Source: Burkholderiales bacterium
GTDB lineage: Bacteria > Pseudomonadota > Gammaproteobacteria > Burkholderiales > SG8-41
NCBI GenBank assembly: GCA_036262035.1
Contig: DATAJS010000032.1
Span: forward strand, 62,001-126,000
Length of the DNA stretch: 64,000 bases
Direction: 5' to 3'
Position numbers and translations under genes: made by a program. Positions 1 through 8,316 of this stretch are shown in pieces (the first letter of the stretch is position 1; each line of letters opens with the position of its first letter). The notes under the pieces were generated by a model, which saw nothing but the letters and a program-made list of their open reading frames with translations, made no database searches and had not been told where the DNA came from.

Positions 1-1
1 C

Positions 2-772
2 GAACGGATCGAAGGCCTGATCCGCGAGAACACGATCGGCGTCTACTGCGAATCGCCGGGCTCGCTGACGCTGGAGCTGCAGGACATCCCCGCCATCTCG
101 GCGGTGGTGCGCGGGCGCGGCATACCGGTCGTCGCAGACAACACATGGGGAACACCGTATTTCTTTTCCCCGTTCGCGTGCGGCGTCAACATCTCGATCC
201 ACGCAGCCACGAAGTACATCGCGGGGCACTCGGACGTGATGCTCGGCGTCGTCGCGACCGACCAGGCGCATTGGGAGCCGGTGCGCGAGACCGTCAGCGA
301 CTACGGCTACGCAGTGAGCCCGGACGACTGCTATCTCGCGCTGCGCGGCATGCGCACGATGGGCGTGCGCCTGAAGCAGCAGATGGCGAATGCGCTGGAG
401 GTGGCGCGCTGGCTCGAATCCCGCGCGGAAGTGGAGCGCGTCATCTATCCCGCACTGAAAAGCCATCCCGATCACGCGATCTGGCAGCGCGACTTCCGCG
501 GTGCGGCCTCGCTCTTCTCGTTCGTGCTGCGCGAATCGAGCCGGCAGCGCGTCGCGCGCTTCGTCGACGCGCTGGAGCTTTTCGGCATCGGATCGAGCTG
601 GGGCGGTTACGAGAGCCTGATCACCATCGCACAGCCCGGACGCACCGCTACCGCCTGGAGCTCGGACGGCACGCTCGTGCGCCTGCACATCGGTCTCGAA
701 TCACCGTGCGATCTCGTCGACGACCTCGCACACGGATTCGATTCGATGGCCGGCGGCGACAGCGGCGCGTGA
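2..772 (+). CDS. metC: cystathionine beta-lyase (5' truncated by window edge)
   Basis: PLP-dependent transsulfuration enzyme that cleaves cystathionine to homocysteine, pyruvate and ammonia in methionine synthesis. The frame is open from base 2, so the N-terminus lies outside the window. The visible part has the family block ESPGSLTLELQD, then VADNTWGTPYFF with the PLP-contacting Asp, and the Schiff-base lysine motif ATKYIAGHSDVMLG. The C-terminal half (SSWGGYESL, VRLHIGLESPCDLVDDL) is typical of the Cys/Met metabolism PLP family. A 28-bp gap separates it from a Bug receptor gene on the same strand. Cystathionine gamma-lyase or another Cys/Met enzyme is possible, but the GHSDVMLG signature favours MetC. 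Confidence 0.9.
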   Translation, partial: ERIEGLIRENTIGVYCESPGSLTLELQDIPAISAVVRGRGIPVVADNTWGTPYFFSPFACGVNISIHAATKYIAGHSDVMLGVVATDQAHWEPVRETVSDYGYAVSPDDCYLALRGMRTMGVRLKQQMANALEVARWLESRAEVERVIYPALKSHPDHAIWQRDFRGAASLFSFVLRESSRQRVARFVDALELFGIGSSWGGYESLITIAQPGRTATAWSSDGTLVRLHIGLESPCDLVDDLAHGFDSMAGGDSGA

Positions 773-800
773 CTTTCGCAACTCTTCACCAGGGAATCCC

Positions 801-1772
801 ATGACTCGCATATCGCTGCAACTCCTCGCCTGTGCCTGCGCCGCCGCAGGCGCGACGAGTGCTTTCGCCCAGCCCTATCCGACGCGGCTGGTGCGCATCG
901 TCGTCGGCTTCGCGCCCGGCGGCTCCATGGATGTGGTCGCGCGCATCGCCGCCGACCGGCTCAGGGAAAGCCTGGGTCAACAGGTGATCGTCGAGAACAG
1001 AGCCGGCGCAAGCGGCAGCATCGCGGCCGACGCGCTGGCGAAGGCAGCCCCCGACGGCCACACCATCATGCTGGCGGGCGGCGGCACGCTTGCGATCCGG
1101 CAAAAGCTCGAGCTGAAGCTGCCCTACGACGCGCAGCGCGATTTCGCGCCGGTCATACAGGTGGCGAATCTGCCGCTGCTGCTGGTAGTGCCGACGTCCC
1201 TGCCCGTGAAATCGGTGAAGGAGCTCGTCACGCTCGCGCGCGCCCGCCCCGGTCAGCTCAACTTCTCTTCGTCGGGCGTCGGCTCGACGACGCATCTCAG
1301 CGGCGAGATGCTCAAGGCACTGGCGAAGATCGAGCTCACGCACGTCCCGTACAAAGGGAGCTCGCAGATGCTGCCCGATCTCGTCGCCGGACAGATCTCG
1401 CTCGCGTTCGATCAGATCACGACGACCCAGCCTTATATCGCGGCCGGCAAGCTGCGCGCGCTGGCCATCTCGACGCCGAAGCGCTCGCGGCTGATGCCGG
1501 CGCTGCCGACGATCGCAGAGGCCGGCGTTCCCGGCTACGAAGCGATCTCGTGGAACGGGTTCGTCGTTCCTGCGGCGACGCCCAGGACCATCGTCGAACG
1601 GATCAACGACGAGACAGTGAAGCTTCTCAATACGACGAGCACCGCCGAACGGCTCGCATCGATCGGCGCCGAGCCCGCGGGCGGCACGGCCGAGCAGTTC
1701 GCGGCGTTCATCAAGGCCGAGTCGATCCGCTGGGGGCGGCTCATCGACCGGCTCGGCATCAAACCGCAATAG
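801..1772 (+). CDS. Bug-family tripartite tricarboxylate transporter receptor (TctC-like)
   Basis: Periplasmic solute-binding protein of the Bug/TctC family, which delivers small carboxylates or similar ligands to TctAB membrane permeases. It is 323 residues, the usual family size. A Sec signal peptide ends at about SAFA-QPYP. Family blocks follow: VRIVVGFAPGGSMDVVAR near the N-terminus, VENRAGASGSIAAD, LPYDAQRDFAPV, HVPYKGSSQMLPDLVAGQ and a C-terminal RWGRLIDRLGIKPQ. No tctA or tctB is visible nearby, which is usual for orphan bug genes in Burkholderiales. It lies 14 bp before a small cupin gene, probably co-transcribed. The ligand cannot be told from sequence. Confidence 0.93.
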   Translation: MTRISLQLLACACAAAGATSAFAQPYPTRLVRIVVGFAPGGSMDVVARIAADRLRESLGQQVIVENRAGASGSIAADALAKAAPDGHTIMLAGGGTLAIRQKLELKLPYDAQRDFAPVIQVANLPLLLVVPTSLPVKSVKELVTLARARPGQLNFSSSGVGSTTHLSGEMLKALAKIELTHVPYKGSSQMLPDLVAGQISLAFDQITTTQPYIAAGKLRALAISTPKRSRLMPALPTIAEAGVPGYEAISWNGFVVPAATPRTIVERINDETVKLLNTTSTAERLASIGAEPAGGTAEQFAAFIKAESIRWGRLIDRLGIKPQ

Positions 1773-1786
1773 CCGAAGGAGAAGTG

Positions 1787-2290
1787 ATGACGCAGACACT
1801 GCAAGCATTCGTCGCGAAGTGCAGCGAGACTCTCACGCTCGCGAACAATCCCGCGGGCCGGGCGAGAGTCTGCCTGCTGCTCGAGGCGGCGCTCCGCGAC
1901 GCGGACTTCATAGCCGAGGCGTTCGACGACCATACCCCCGAACGCAAGCTCCTGTACGAGGATGCGCGGCTGGGATTCTGCGTCCTCGCGCACAACTACC
2001 TGCGCGCCAAGCAAAGCGCGCCGCACGACCACGGCCCTTCGTGGGCGATCTACGGCCAGGCGTCGGGCGAAACCGCGATGAGCGACTGGGCGCTCGTGGA
2101 GCCCGCCACGCCGACGACGGCCGGCAAGGTCCGCAAGGTTCGAGAGTACAGGCTCGTCCCCGGCGCGGCGCACGTCTACAACGAAGGCGACCTGCATTCT
2201 CCTTCGCGCACCGGTCCGACGCGCCTCATCCGCATCGAAGGGACCAACATGGAAAAGGTCCGGCGCCTGAGGTACGAGCCCGTCGCCTAG
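1787..2290 (+). CDS. small cupin protein, cysteine-dioxygenase-like
   Basis: A 167-residue protein started at the ATG preceded by AAGGAGAAG. The motif HNYLRAKQSAPHDHGPSWAIYGQ holds the two histidines expected of a metal-binding cupin, and a further His lies in VYNEGDLHSPSR. It resembles the cysteine dioxygenase / 3-mercaptopropionate dioxygenase type of small Fe(II) cupins. Substrate and reaction are inferred only. It sits between a Bug receptor gene and a TauD-family dioxygenase gene, which suggests a catabolic cluster for a small acid, perhaps sulfur-containing. Confidence 0.75.
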   Translation: MTQTLQAFVAKCSETLTLANNPAGRARVCLLLEAALRDADFIAEAFDDHTPERKLLYEDARLGFCVLAHNYLRAKQSAPHDHGPSWAIYGQASGETAMSDWALVEPATPTTAGKVRKVREYRLVPGAAHVYNEGDLHSPSRTGPTRLIRIEGTNMEKVRRLRYEPVA

Positions 2291-2320
2291 CGGCCGGCCG
2301 CCTCCCGGCGTTCGCGCAAG

Positions 2321-2341
2321 ATTGTATACAACGTATACAAT
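2321..2341. promoter_or_regulatory. perfect inverted repeat, probable GntR (FadR-type) operator
   Basis: Nine-base arms ATTGTATAC and GTATACAAT are separated by AAC, forming a perfect palindrome 40 bp before the TauD-like start codon. TTGTATAC half-sites are typical of FCD-domain GntR regulators. One is encoded just downstream at 3345-4091, so local autoregulation of the dioxygenase-regulator unit is likely. Confidence 0.75.
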
Positions 2342-2380
2342 GTGCCTGCGACACACCACCGACATTCCAAAGGAGGCCCG

Positions 2381-3334
2381 ATGACTGCCGTTCAGCCCGC
2401 GCTCGACAGCGCCACGCACGTGAATGCACCCGAGAACGTACAGATCGTACCGACCGCCACGGCGGTCGGCGCCGAAATCCGCGGCGTCGATCTGTCCAAA
2501 CCGGTGCCGGAGGAAACCAAGGCCCTGCTGCGCAAAGCGTGGGCCGATCACCTCGTGCTCCTGTGGCGCGGCCAGACATTGCCTGACGTGTCCTTCCTGG
2601 AGGCCGCGGCGATCTTCGGCAGCCCGAAAGAGCCCGCGGCCCGCAAGTACCAGGTCGCCGGCGGCTACAAGATCGGCGGCAAGATCGTGCCGCTGCACCC
2701 GCACGTCAGCCTCATCAGCAACCTGAACGAGCACGGCGAGCCAGTGATGCACAACGGCGCGCTCGGCAGCGCCGAAGTGGTGTGGCACAGCGACAATTCG
2801 TACGTCGAAGTGCCCCCGGCAGGCAGCATGCTGTACGCAGTGGTGCTTCCGACCGACGGCGGCGGCGACACGTACTTCAACAACCAGTACCTGGCCTACG
2901 ATGAACTGCCCGATGATCTGAAGCAGGCAATCGCCGGACGTTCGCAGCGCCACGACGCGAGCCGCAACAGCGCCGGCGTGCTGCGTCCCACGGTCAAGAT
3001 GCCGACGACGCCGGAGGAAGTGCCCGGTCCGGTCCATCCTCTGGTGCGCGTGCATCCGGTCACGGGCAAGCGCGCGCTGTATCTCGGACGGCGCCGCGAC
3101 TGGCCGTCGAACTACATCATCGGCATGCCCAACGACGAGAGCGAGGCGCTGCTCGACCGGCTGTGGGCGCATGCGACGCGGGACAAGTACGCGTGGTGCC
3201 ACAAGTGGCGCGTGGGCGACGTCGTGCTGTGGGACAACCGCTGCGCGATGCACTACCGCTCCGAAGTGGACGCGATGCAGGCGCGCGTGCTGTATCGCAC
3301 CGTCGTCACCGGCGAGCCGGTCATCGCCGGCTGA
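2381..3334 (+). CDS. TauD/TfdA-family Fe(II)/2-oxoglutarate dioxygenase
   Basis: A 317-residue dioxygenase expected to couple 2-oxoglutarate decarboxylation to hydroxylation of a small substrate. The start is the ATG spaced 4 nt after a strong AAAGGAGG. The 2-His-1-Asp triad is visible as VWHSDNSY (HxD) and the distal His in WDNRCAMHYRSEVD, followed by the arginine that usually binds 2-oxoglutarate (ARVLYR). N-terminal PTATAVGAEIRGVDLSKP and the FGSP segment are typical of TauD/TfdA. The nearby cupin and Bug genes point to a catabolic role; taurine, a herbicide-like ether or another acid cannot be distinguished. The operator at 2321-2341 lies upstream. Confidence 0.88.
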   Translation: MTAVQPALDSATHVNAPENVQIVPTATAVGAEIRGVDLSKPVPEETKALLRKAWADHLVLLWRGQTLPDVSFLEAAAIFGSPKEPAARKYQVAGGYKIGGKIVPLHPHVSLISNLNEHGEPVMHNGALGSAEVVWHSDNSYVEVPPAGSMLYAVVLPTDGGGDTYFNNQYLAYDELPDDLKQAIAGRSQRHDASRNSAGVLRPTVKMPTTPEEVPGPVHPLVRVHPVTGKRALYLGRRRDWPSNYIIGMPNDESEALLDRLWAHATRDKYAWCHKWRVGDVVLWDNRCAMHYRSEVDAMQARVLYRTVVTGEPVIAG

Positions 3335-3344
3335 TCGCACGTCC

Positions 3345-4091
3345 GTGAGCAGTGTAGCCAGGCAGCGCCGCGGCGCTCCCGCCGATGCGGACGCCGCGCT
3401 CGCGCGTATCACGGGGCGGCGCGACAAAGCGCCCTCCCCCGCGTCTCAACCGCTGGGGGAGCGCGCGTACCGTGCGCTGCGCGAGGCGATCCACGAAGGC
3501 ACGATCGAGCCCGACACGCATCTCACCGAGGTGGACGTCGCCGCATGGCTCCAGATGAGCCGCACGCCGGTGCGCGAAGCCATGCGCCGGCTCGAAAGCG
3601 AAGGTGTCCTGCGCAACCAGCCGTTTCGCGGCGCGGTCGTGGTCGCGATCGACGAACGGCAACTGCGCGAGCTCTACGCAGTGCGCGAGCTGCTCGAGGT
3701 GGCCGCCGCCGGATGGTGCGCCGCGAATGCGACCGAAGCGCAGCTCGACGCGTTGCGCGAGATCACCGCCGCCGAGTCAAAGGCGACGCGCGATCCGCGC
3801 GCGCTGAGCAAGCTCAACCGGCGCTTCCACGACGAGATCTGCCAGGGCGCCCGCAACGAATTCCTGCTCAAGGCGCTCGCGACGGTGCACACGTCGTTCG
3901 CGCTGCTCGGCAAATCGAACCTGCTGACGGCCGGCCGCGCGCGCGTTTCGATCGCGGAGCATCGCGAGCTGCTCGCGGCGATCGAGAAGCGCGACACCGA
4001 AGCTGCCGAAGCCGCCGCACGCAAGCACGTGCGCCGATCGCTGGAGCAGCGCCTGAAAGAGCTCGGCGCCCGCGCCGCGGCGACGTTCTGA
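3345..4091 (+). CDS. GntR-family transcriptional regulator (FCD domain)
   Basis: A 248-residue regulator, GTG start at 3345, ten bases after the dioxygenase stop. The N-terminal winged helix is plain: LGERAYRALREAIHEGTI, then LTEVDVAAWLQMSRTPVREAMRRLESEGVL. The C-terminal helical FCD domain has the metal or ligand residues expected: RRFHDEIC, then H in EHRELLAAIEKRD and the last KHVRRSLEQRL. It probably binds the TTGTATAC palindrome upstream of the preceding gene and responds to a substrate of that cluster. Open reading frame upstream of the GTG overlaps the dioxygenase gene and was not used. Confidence 0.9.
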   Translation: MSSVARQRRGAPADADAALARITGRRDKAPSPASQPLGERAYRALREAIHEGTIEPDTHLTEVDVAAWLQMSRTPVREAMRRLESEGVLRNQPFRGAVVVAIDERQLRELYAVRELLEVAAAGWCAANATEAQLDALREITAAESKATRDPRALSKLNRRFHDEICQGARNEFLLKALATVHTSFALLGKSNLLTAGRARVSIAEHRELLAAIEKRDTEAAEAAARKHVRRSLEQRLKELGARAAATF

Positions 4092-4123
4092 ACCCGTTCC
4101 TGATTTTTCCATACCGTAGAGAC

Positions 4124-5107
4124 ATGAATCGAATCACCCTGCCCTGCGCGCTGCTGTGCGGCGCCGCCTTTACCGCCTCCATCAGCTTCGCCTGGGCGAA
4201 TCCCACTGCGAGCAAATTCCCGAACAATCCGGTGCGCTTCATCGTCCCGTTCTCCGCCGGCGGCGGCACCGATACCACCGCGCGCACGATCGCGGCCAAG
4301 CTCTCCGAGAAATGGGGCCAGCAGGTCGTGACCGACAACCGTACCGGCGCCGCCGGCGCGATCGGCGTCGAGCTCACCGCCAACGCCAATCCCGACGGCT
4401 ACACGATCTGCCTCGTCTCGGCGTCCACCGCCGTCAATTCCGCGACCAACCCGAAGCTGCCGTACGATCTGACCAAGGACCTCCAGGGGATCACCCAGGC
4501 GACGTCGCTGTTCTACGTCGTGTATCACAACCCTTCGCTGCCGGTTAAATCGATCAAGGAGCTCATCGCCTACGCCAAGGCCAATCCCGGCAAGCTCAAC
4601 TTCGGCACGTCCGGCACGGGCGGGCTTCAGCACGTGGGCGGCGAGCTTTTCAATCACATGGCGGGCGTGAAGATCGTCCATGTGCCGTACAAGGGCGGCG
4701 CCACGGTGGTGCCGGCGATGATCGCGAACGAAGTGCAGATGGGCTATGCGTCGCTCTTCGCGGTGCGCCCGCAAGTGCAAGCGGGCCGGCTGAACTGGAT
4801 CGCCATCACGGCGAAAAAGCGCTCGCCCATCGTGGACCTGCCCACCGTGGCGGAATCGGGCCTGCCCGGCTTCGAGGTCGACCAGTGGTACGGCATCGTC
4901 ACCTCCTCGAAGGTGCCGCGGCCGGTGGTGCAGCAGATCCACGCGGCGATCGCCGATGTGCTCAAGATGCCGGACGTGGTGCAGCGTCTCGGCGCCGACG
5001 GCTCGACGCCGGTGGGCAGCGCGCCCGACGCGTTCAACGCGCACGTCAAGGCGGAGATCGCGAAATGGCGCAAGCTGGTGAAGGACGCGAATCTCAAGCT
5101 GCACTGA
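4124..5107 (+). CDS. Bug-family tripartite tricarboxylate transporter receptor
   Basis: Second Bug/TctC periplasmic binding protein, 327 residues. The signal peptide MNRITLPCALLCGAAFTA ends near AWA-NPTA. The conserved blocks VRFIVPFSAGGGTDTTAR, TDNRTGAAGAIGVEL, KLPYDLTKDLQG, VHVPYKGGATVVPAMIANE and the terminal KWRKLVKDANLKLH are present. It follows the GntR gene by 32 bp and is likely under the same control, completing a receptor, enzymes and regulator cluster. The substrate is unknown. Confidence 0.92.
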   Translation: MNRITLPCALLCGAAFTASISFAWANPTASKFPNNPVRFIVPFSAGGGTDTTARTIAAKLSEKWGQQVVTDNRTGAAGAIGVELTANANPDGYTICLVSASTAVNSATNPKLPYDLTKDLQGITQATSLFYVVYHNPSLPVKSIKELIAYAKANPGKLNFGTSGTGGLQHVGGELFNHMAGVKIVHVPYKGGATVVPAMIANEVQMGYASLFAVRPQVQAGRLNWIAITAKKRSPIVDLPTVAESGLPGFEVDQWYGIVTSSKVPRPVVQQIHAAIADVLKMPDVVQRLGADGSTPVGSAPDAFNAHVKAEIAKWRKLVKDANLKLH

Positions 5108-5170
5108 TCGGCCGTCGCATTCCTGTCGAGACGCAAGAAGCGCATAACCACGATCCACGCCGACGAAAGG

Positions 5171-5968
5171 TCAGGCTGCGCGTAGCTGCCGATAGACTTC
5201 CTGCGCCAGACGCTCGAGCTCACGCTTGTCGGCGCCAGCCGAAATTGCGTAACCGAAGTGGCCATCGACCCAGTAGAAAACATTCACGGGCCCGTCGCTC
5301 GCAAAGCGAAACGCGGCCTCCCCGGAGCGCGCGCCTTCCCGGCTCACGTACAGCGTCAGGCGTTCACCCTGTCCATTGTGGTACATGAACTGCGCGACGG
5401 GACCTTCGCTGCCCGGGAGAAGGCGTCCTCCGATCAGCTCGTAGCCGAGCGTCGTCAGCCGCGGCGGCTTCAACGACGCACCCAGGCGCTTGGAGAGCCA
5501 CGTCACGAGCTGCTCTTCCTGCGAAGCGTCGACTTCAACGGGGTGCCGCACGTCCGGGCTGTAAACGACGTGCGCGATCGCGGCGCGGTGCGCCATGCCA
5601 TCCAGTCTGTCCCGCGATGGCGCAGCGATGCCCTCGGCAGGCGCCACGATGGCCGCACCTCGCATCAGCCAGCCTCCCGACGCACTCACCACCGCGATCG
5701 AGGCCGCCGCGCCGAGCTGGCGCCAGCGAGTCGCACGCGCCGCCGGAGGGCCGGCCAGCGCGATGGGAATCGGCTCTTTCGTCACCGGATCGAGCATTGA
5801 GCGCAGCGCGGCGTTGTCGCGCGCCCACGCTGCGACGAGCGCCGCCTTCGCAGGATCCGTAGCGAGGTATGCCTCGACCTGCAGGCGACGCGCCTCTCCG
5901 AGCTGACCGTCCGCATACGCGTGCAGATCGCTCTCCGTCAGCGGAGGCATTCTCGAGTGTTCACTCAT
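5171..5968 (-). CDS. anti-sigma factor, membrane-anchored
   Basis: A 265-residue partner of the ECF sigma factor encoded just upstream; its ATG overlaps the sigma stop (ATGA). The N-terminal segment ESDLHAYADGQL is the usual sigma-binding helix of anti-sigma proteins, here without a zinc HxxxCxxC motif. A single membrane span lies about residues 85-105 (LGAAASIAVVSASGGWLM). The remaining 150 residues would be periplasmic and include EVDASQEEQLVTWLSKRLG and LTTLGYELIGGRLLP, a pattern common in proteobacterial anti-sigma proteins. It probably holds the sigma factor inactive until an envelope signal arrives; the signal is unknown. Confidence 0.8.
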   Translation of the reverse strand: MSEHSRMPPLTESDLHAYADGQLGEARRLQVEAYLATDPAKAALVAAWARDNAALRSMLDPVTKEPIPIALAGPPAARATRWRQLGAAASIAVVSASGGWLMRGAAIVAPAEGIAAPSRDRLDGMAHRAAIAHVVYSPDVRHPVEVDASQEEQLVTWLSKRLGASLKPPRLTTLGYELIGGRLLPGSEGPVAQFMYHNGQGERLTLYVSREGARSGEAAFRFASDGPVNVFYWVDGHFGYAISAGADKRELERLAQEVYRQLRAA

Positions 5969-6474
5969 TTGACCGCCTTCAGCCTTGAAACGGGTTCGCT
6001 TCCCTCCAGCAGCGCGCGCAGGTGCTGCCGCGCGCGCGAGAGTCGGGACATCACGGTCCCGAGCGGCACACCGACCGCCTTCGCGATTTGTTCGTAGCTC
6101 ATTTGCTCGACCGCGACGAGCAGCAGCACCTCGCGTTGGTCAGGCGGAAGGCGCATCAAGGCGCGACCGAGATCGCGCACTTCGAGCATGTCCGATTGCG
6201 TTGCGCGCACAGGCGCGGTCAGCTCCTCGCCGCACCTCGGCTGCACGGGAGAGCTCTTCGCCGATCGCACGCGATCGATGAATACATTGTGCATGATGCT
6301 GAAGAGCCACGCGCGAAGGTCCCCCCGGCGCTGCCACAGGGCAATGCGGCCGCACGCGCGCTCGAGCGCGTCCTGCACGAGGTCATCGGCTGCATGCACG
6401 TTGCCGGTGAGCCCGCGCGCGTAGCGGCGCAGGTTCGGCATCCATGCGACGATCTGATCGTGCAGGTCGGTCAT
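5965..6474 (-). CDS. ECF RNA polymerase sigma factor
   Basis: A 169-residue ECF sigma factor. Region 2 is recognisable in YARGLTGNVHAADDLVQDALERA and DLRAWLFSIMHNVFIDRVR, and region 4 in RLPPDQREVLLLVAVEQMSYEQIAKAVGVPLGTVMSRLSRAR. I chose the ATG at MTDLHDQI; an upstream in-frame ATG would add 23 residues of atypical sequence. It is translationally coupled to the anti-sigma gene, and the DUF305 and propeller genes upstream on the same strand are candidate targets. Specificity of the promoter it reads cannot be derived here. Confidence 0.9.
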   Translation of the reverse strand: MTDLHDQIVAWMPNLRRYARGLTGNVHAADDLVQDALERACGRIALWQRRGDLRAWLFSIMHNVFIDRVRSAKSSPVQPRCGEELTAPVRATQSDMLEVRDLGRALMRLPPDQREVLLLVAVEQMSYEQIAKAVGVPLGTVMSRLSRARQHLRALLEGSEPVSRLKAVK

Positions 6475-6505
6475 GTGTCGCGGGAGTTGGCTTGTTGCGA
6501 AGCGA

Positions 6506-6826
6506 CTACTCGGCTCGGGTACCGCCGAGCGCCGGATAGCCATCGGGCTCGCTCGTGCTGGCGCCTCTGCGCAGTTGCTCGAGACGCCGGCGCATGCCTT
6601 CGATCTCTACCTGCTGACTCGCGATGATGTCTTCGGCCAGCTTGCGCGTCACAGGGTCGCGTCCATACACGAGGAGCAGGCGAGACATCTCGACGGCACC
6701 TTCGTGATGCGGAATCATCATCGCAAGGAAATCGGCGTCGACGTTGCCGGTATGTGCCGACGCATGCATGTCGTGCATCATCTTTGCCATGCCGGCATCG
6801 ATGCCGCGCTCGAATGGCGCGCTCAC
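6506..6826 (-). CDS. DUF305 family protein
   Basis: A 106-residue DUF305 protein starting at a GTG that overlaps the stop of the propeller gene (GTGA). It carries the family motif MMHDMHAS and the hallmark FLAMMIPHHEGAVEMSRLLL followed by LAEDIIASQQVEIEGMRR. The Met/His-rich four-helix ferritin-like fold is linked in other bacteria to copper and other metals. A longer reading frame runs upstream but lies inside the propeller gene in another frame. No signal peptide is obvious, which is unusual because many DUF305 proteins are exported. Confidence 0.82.
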   Translation of the reverse strand: MSAPFERGIDAGMAKMMHDMHASAHTGNVDADFLAMMIPHHEGAVEMSRLLLVYGRDPVTRKLAEDIIASQQVEIEGMRRRLEQLRRGASTSEPDGYPALGGTRAE

Positions 6827-8187
6827 GCGGTCTGCCCCCGGTATCCCGGACGCACGTACACGAGGTTGATGCTCTTCTTGTTGCGAAGCTCTCCGGAAGG
6901 CAGCTTCAGGCTGCCGAGAGGGATTTGCGCGACGTGTTTCGGATTGAACGGATCGGAAACGTCGAAGGCGCTGCACACGGTCTGTCCCGCATTCGGAGTT
7001 CCGGGCAATTCGTCCTGCTCGTGCGCGACGTAGAGCAGATCGTGGGCGGGGTTGGTCCACAATCCATGCGCTTCCCGACCGTGCGTGAAGAACGTCCCCA
7101 CGACCTTCCGCGAGCCTGCGGGCGCGCTGCGATCGATGATCGCGATGCGGCTGGACGCGACGCTGCCGGGTCCGCCGTCGTCCACGCGGGCAAGACTCGC
7201 GTATACGACTTTGCCTTTGGCGTTCTCGACGAATTCGACATGATTGGGCCGCGCCATAGGGCCCAGCGCGACGGAGTCGTGAAGTCCGAAGGGCTGGCTC
7301 GTCGAGCGCGCGGACACGGCGTCGGCAAGCTTGTGTGAAAGCCATACCTCGGCCCCGTCAGGGCTGGTCTTGAGAAACGGCGTGAACGCCGGCTTGTCCT
7401 GTGCCGAGATATCGATCGTCGTGATGCGTGACGGCCGCGAATAGCCGGAGGCGTCGGCATTCACCGCAAACACGTCGATCGCAGCGGTCTTCTGGCTGGC
7501 GACGAAGGCGATCGTGCCGCGGGCATCGAACCAGGCTTGCGCCGGCCCGTTGATCGTCGGCAGGTAGCGCAGCACTGCCCCCGCATCGACGCCGCCTGCC
7601 TGCTTGATCGCGCGCTCGACGTCCAGAATCGCGATGCGGTTCTCGCCGCGCACAGTCACCCAAAGCTCCTTGCCGTTTCGCGTGAACGTCGGCTCGTGCG
7701 GCTCGCGGCCGACGAGGATGCCGCTCGACAGGCGCTCGGGGTTGCCGCCGGCCGTCGCCTGCGGGTTCGGCGTGTTACCCACGACGCGCCGGTTGACGGC
7801 ATCGATGAGGTAGATGTTGCTCGAACCGCGGCCGCTCGTAGCAAGCAGTCGCCCGTCCGGCGAAGGGACGGCGCCGTGCGCGTCTATACAGCCGTGATAG
7901 AGAGGCTTGTGGATCATCGCGGCATGCGGCGGCGCGACTCCCGCCGTCACGAACCGGAACGGCGGCCGCGGGTCCTCGTCGAAGCTGGTCAGGTTGATGG
8001 TCGTCTCCACCGCGTTGCTGTTCGGGTTGATGACTGCGATCGTGTTCGAGTCTTCGTTGGTGATGAAGACGCGATCGCCTGCCTCGATCGAAGCGGCGCG
8101 CTGCGCCCAGGCGGTGCGGGTGGTCGACAGCGTCGCCGCTGCGGCGAGCGCGAAGCTCGTCTTGATGAATTCTCGGCGGTTTTCCAT
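6823..8187 (-). CDS. exported YncE-like beta-propeller protein
   Basis: A 454-residue protein with a Tat-type signal (NRREFIKTSF, then a hydrophobic stretch ending near AWA). The mature part has repeated propeller blades: VFITNEDSNTIAVINPNSNAV, LLATSGRGSSNIYLIDAVNRRV, LWVTVRGENRIAILDVERA and LLYVAHEQDELPGTPNAG. This is the YncE/YVTN seven-bladed type, likely periplasmic and binding or scaffold in function rather than clearly enzymatic. It is coupled by a GTGA overlap to a DUF305 gene and lies upstream of the sigma/anti-sigma pair. Confidence 0.85.
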   Translation of the reverse strand: MENRREFIKTSFALAAAATLSTTRTAWAQRAASIEAGDRVFITNEDSNTIAVINPNSNAVETTINLTSFDEDPRPPFRFVTAGVAPPHAAMIHKPLYHGCIDAHGAVPSPDGRLLATSGRGSSNIYLIDAVNRRVVGNTPNPQATAGGNPERLSSGILVGREPHEPTFTRNGKELWVTVRGENRIAILDVERAIKQAGGVDAGAVLRYLPTINGPAQAWFDARGTIAFVASQKTAAIDVFAVNADASGYSRPSRITTIDISAQDKPAFTPFLKTSPDGAEVWLSHKLADAVSARSTSQPFGLHDSVALGPMARPNHVEFVENAKGKVVYASLARVDDGGPGSVASSRIAIIDRSAPAGSRKVVGTFFTHGREAHGLWTNPAHDLLYVAHEQDELPGTPNAGQTVCSAFDVSDPFNPKHVAQIPLGSLKLPSGELRNKKSINLVYVRPGYRGQTA

Positions 8188-8316
8188 CGGGATCTCCTGA
8201 AAGGGTCAAGAGGTGGACGTATGCCACCCTCGATTTATTCCCCGGATGGAGCGTGGCGACTGTGGCGCAGTGGCGGGCTCACGCCGCGTTCCCGGCACCG
8301 CTCGCTTCACGCAGGA

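Noticed and set aside
1535-3427. 630-codon minus-strand open frame across the cupin and dioxygenase genes
   Set aside because: Spans several well-supported plus-strand genes and shows antisense composition.
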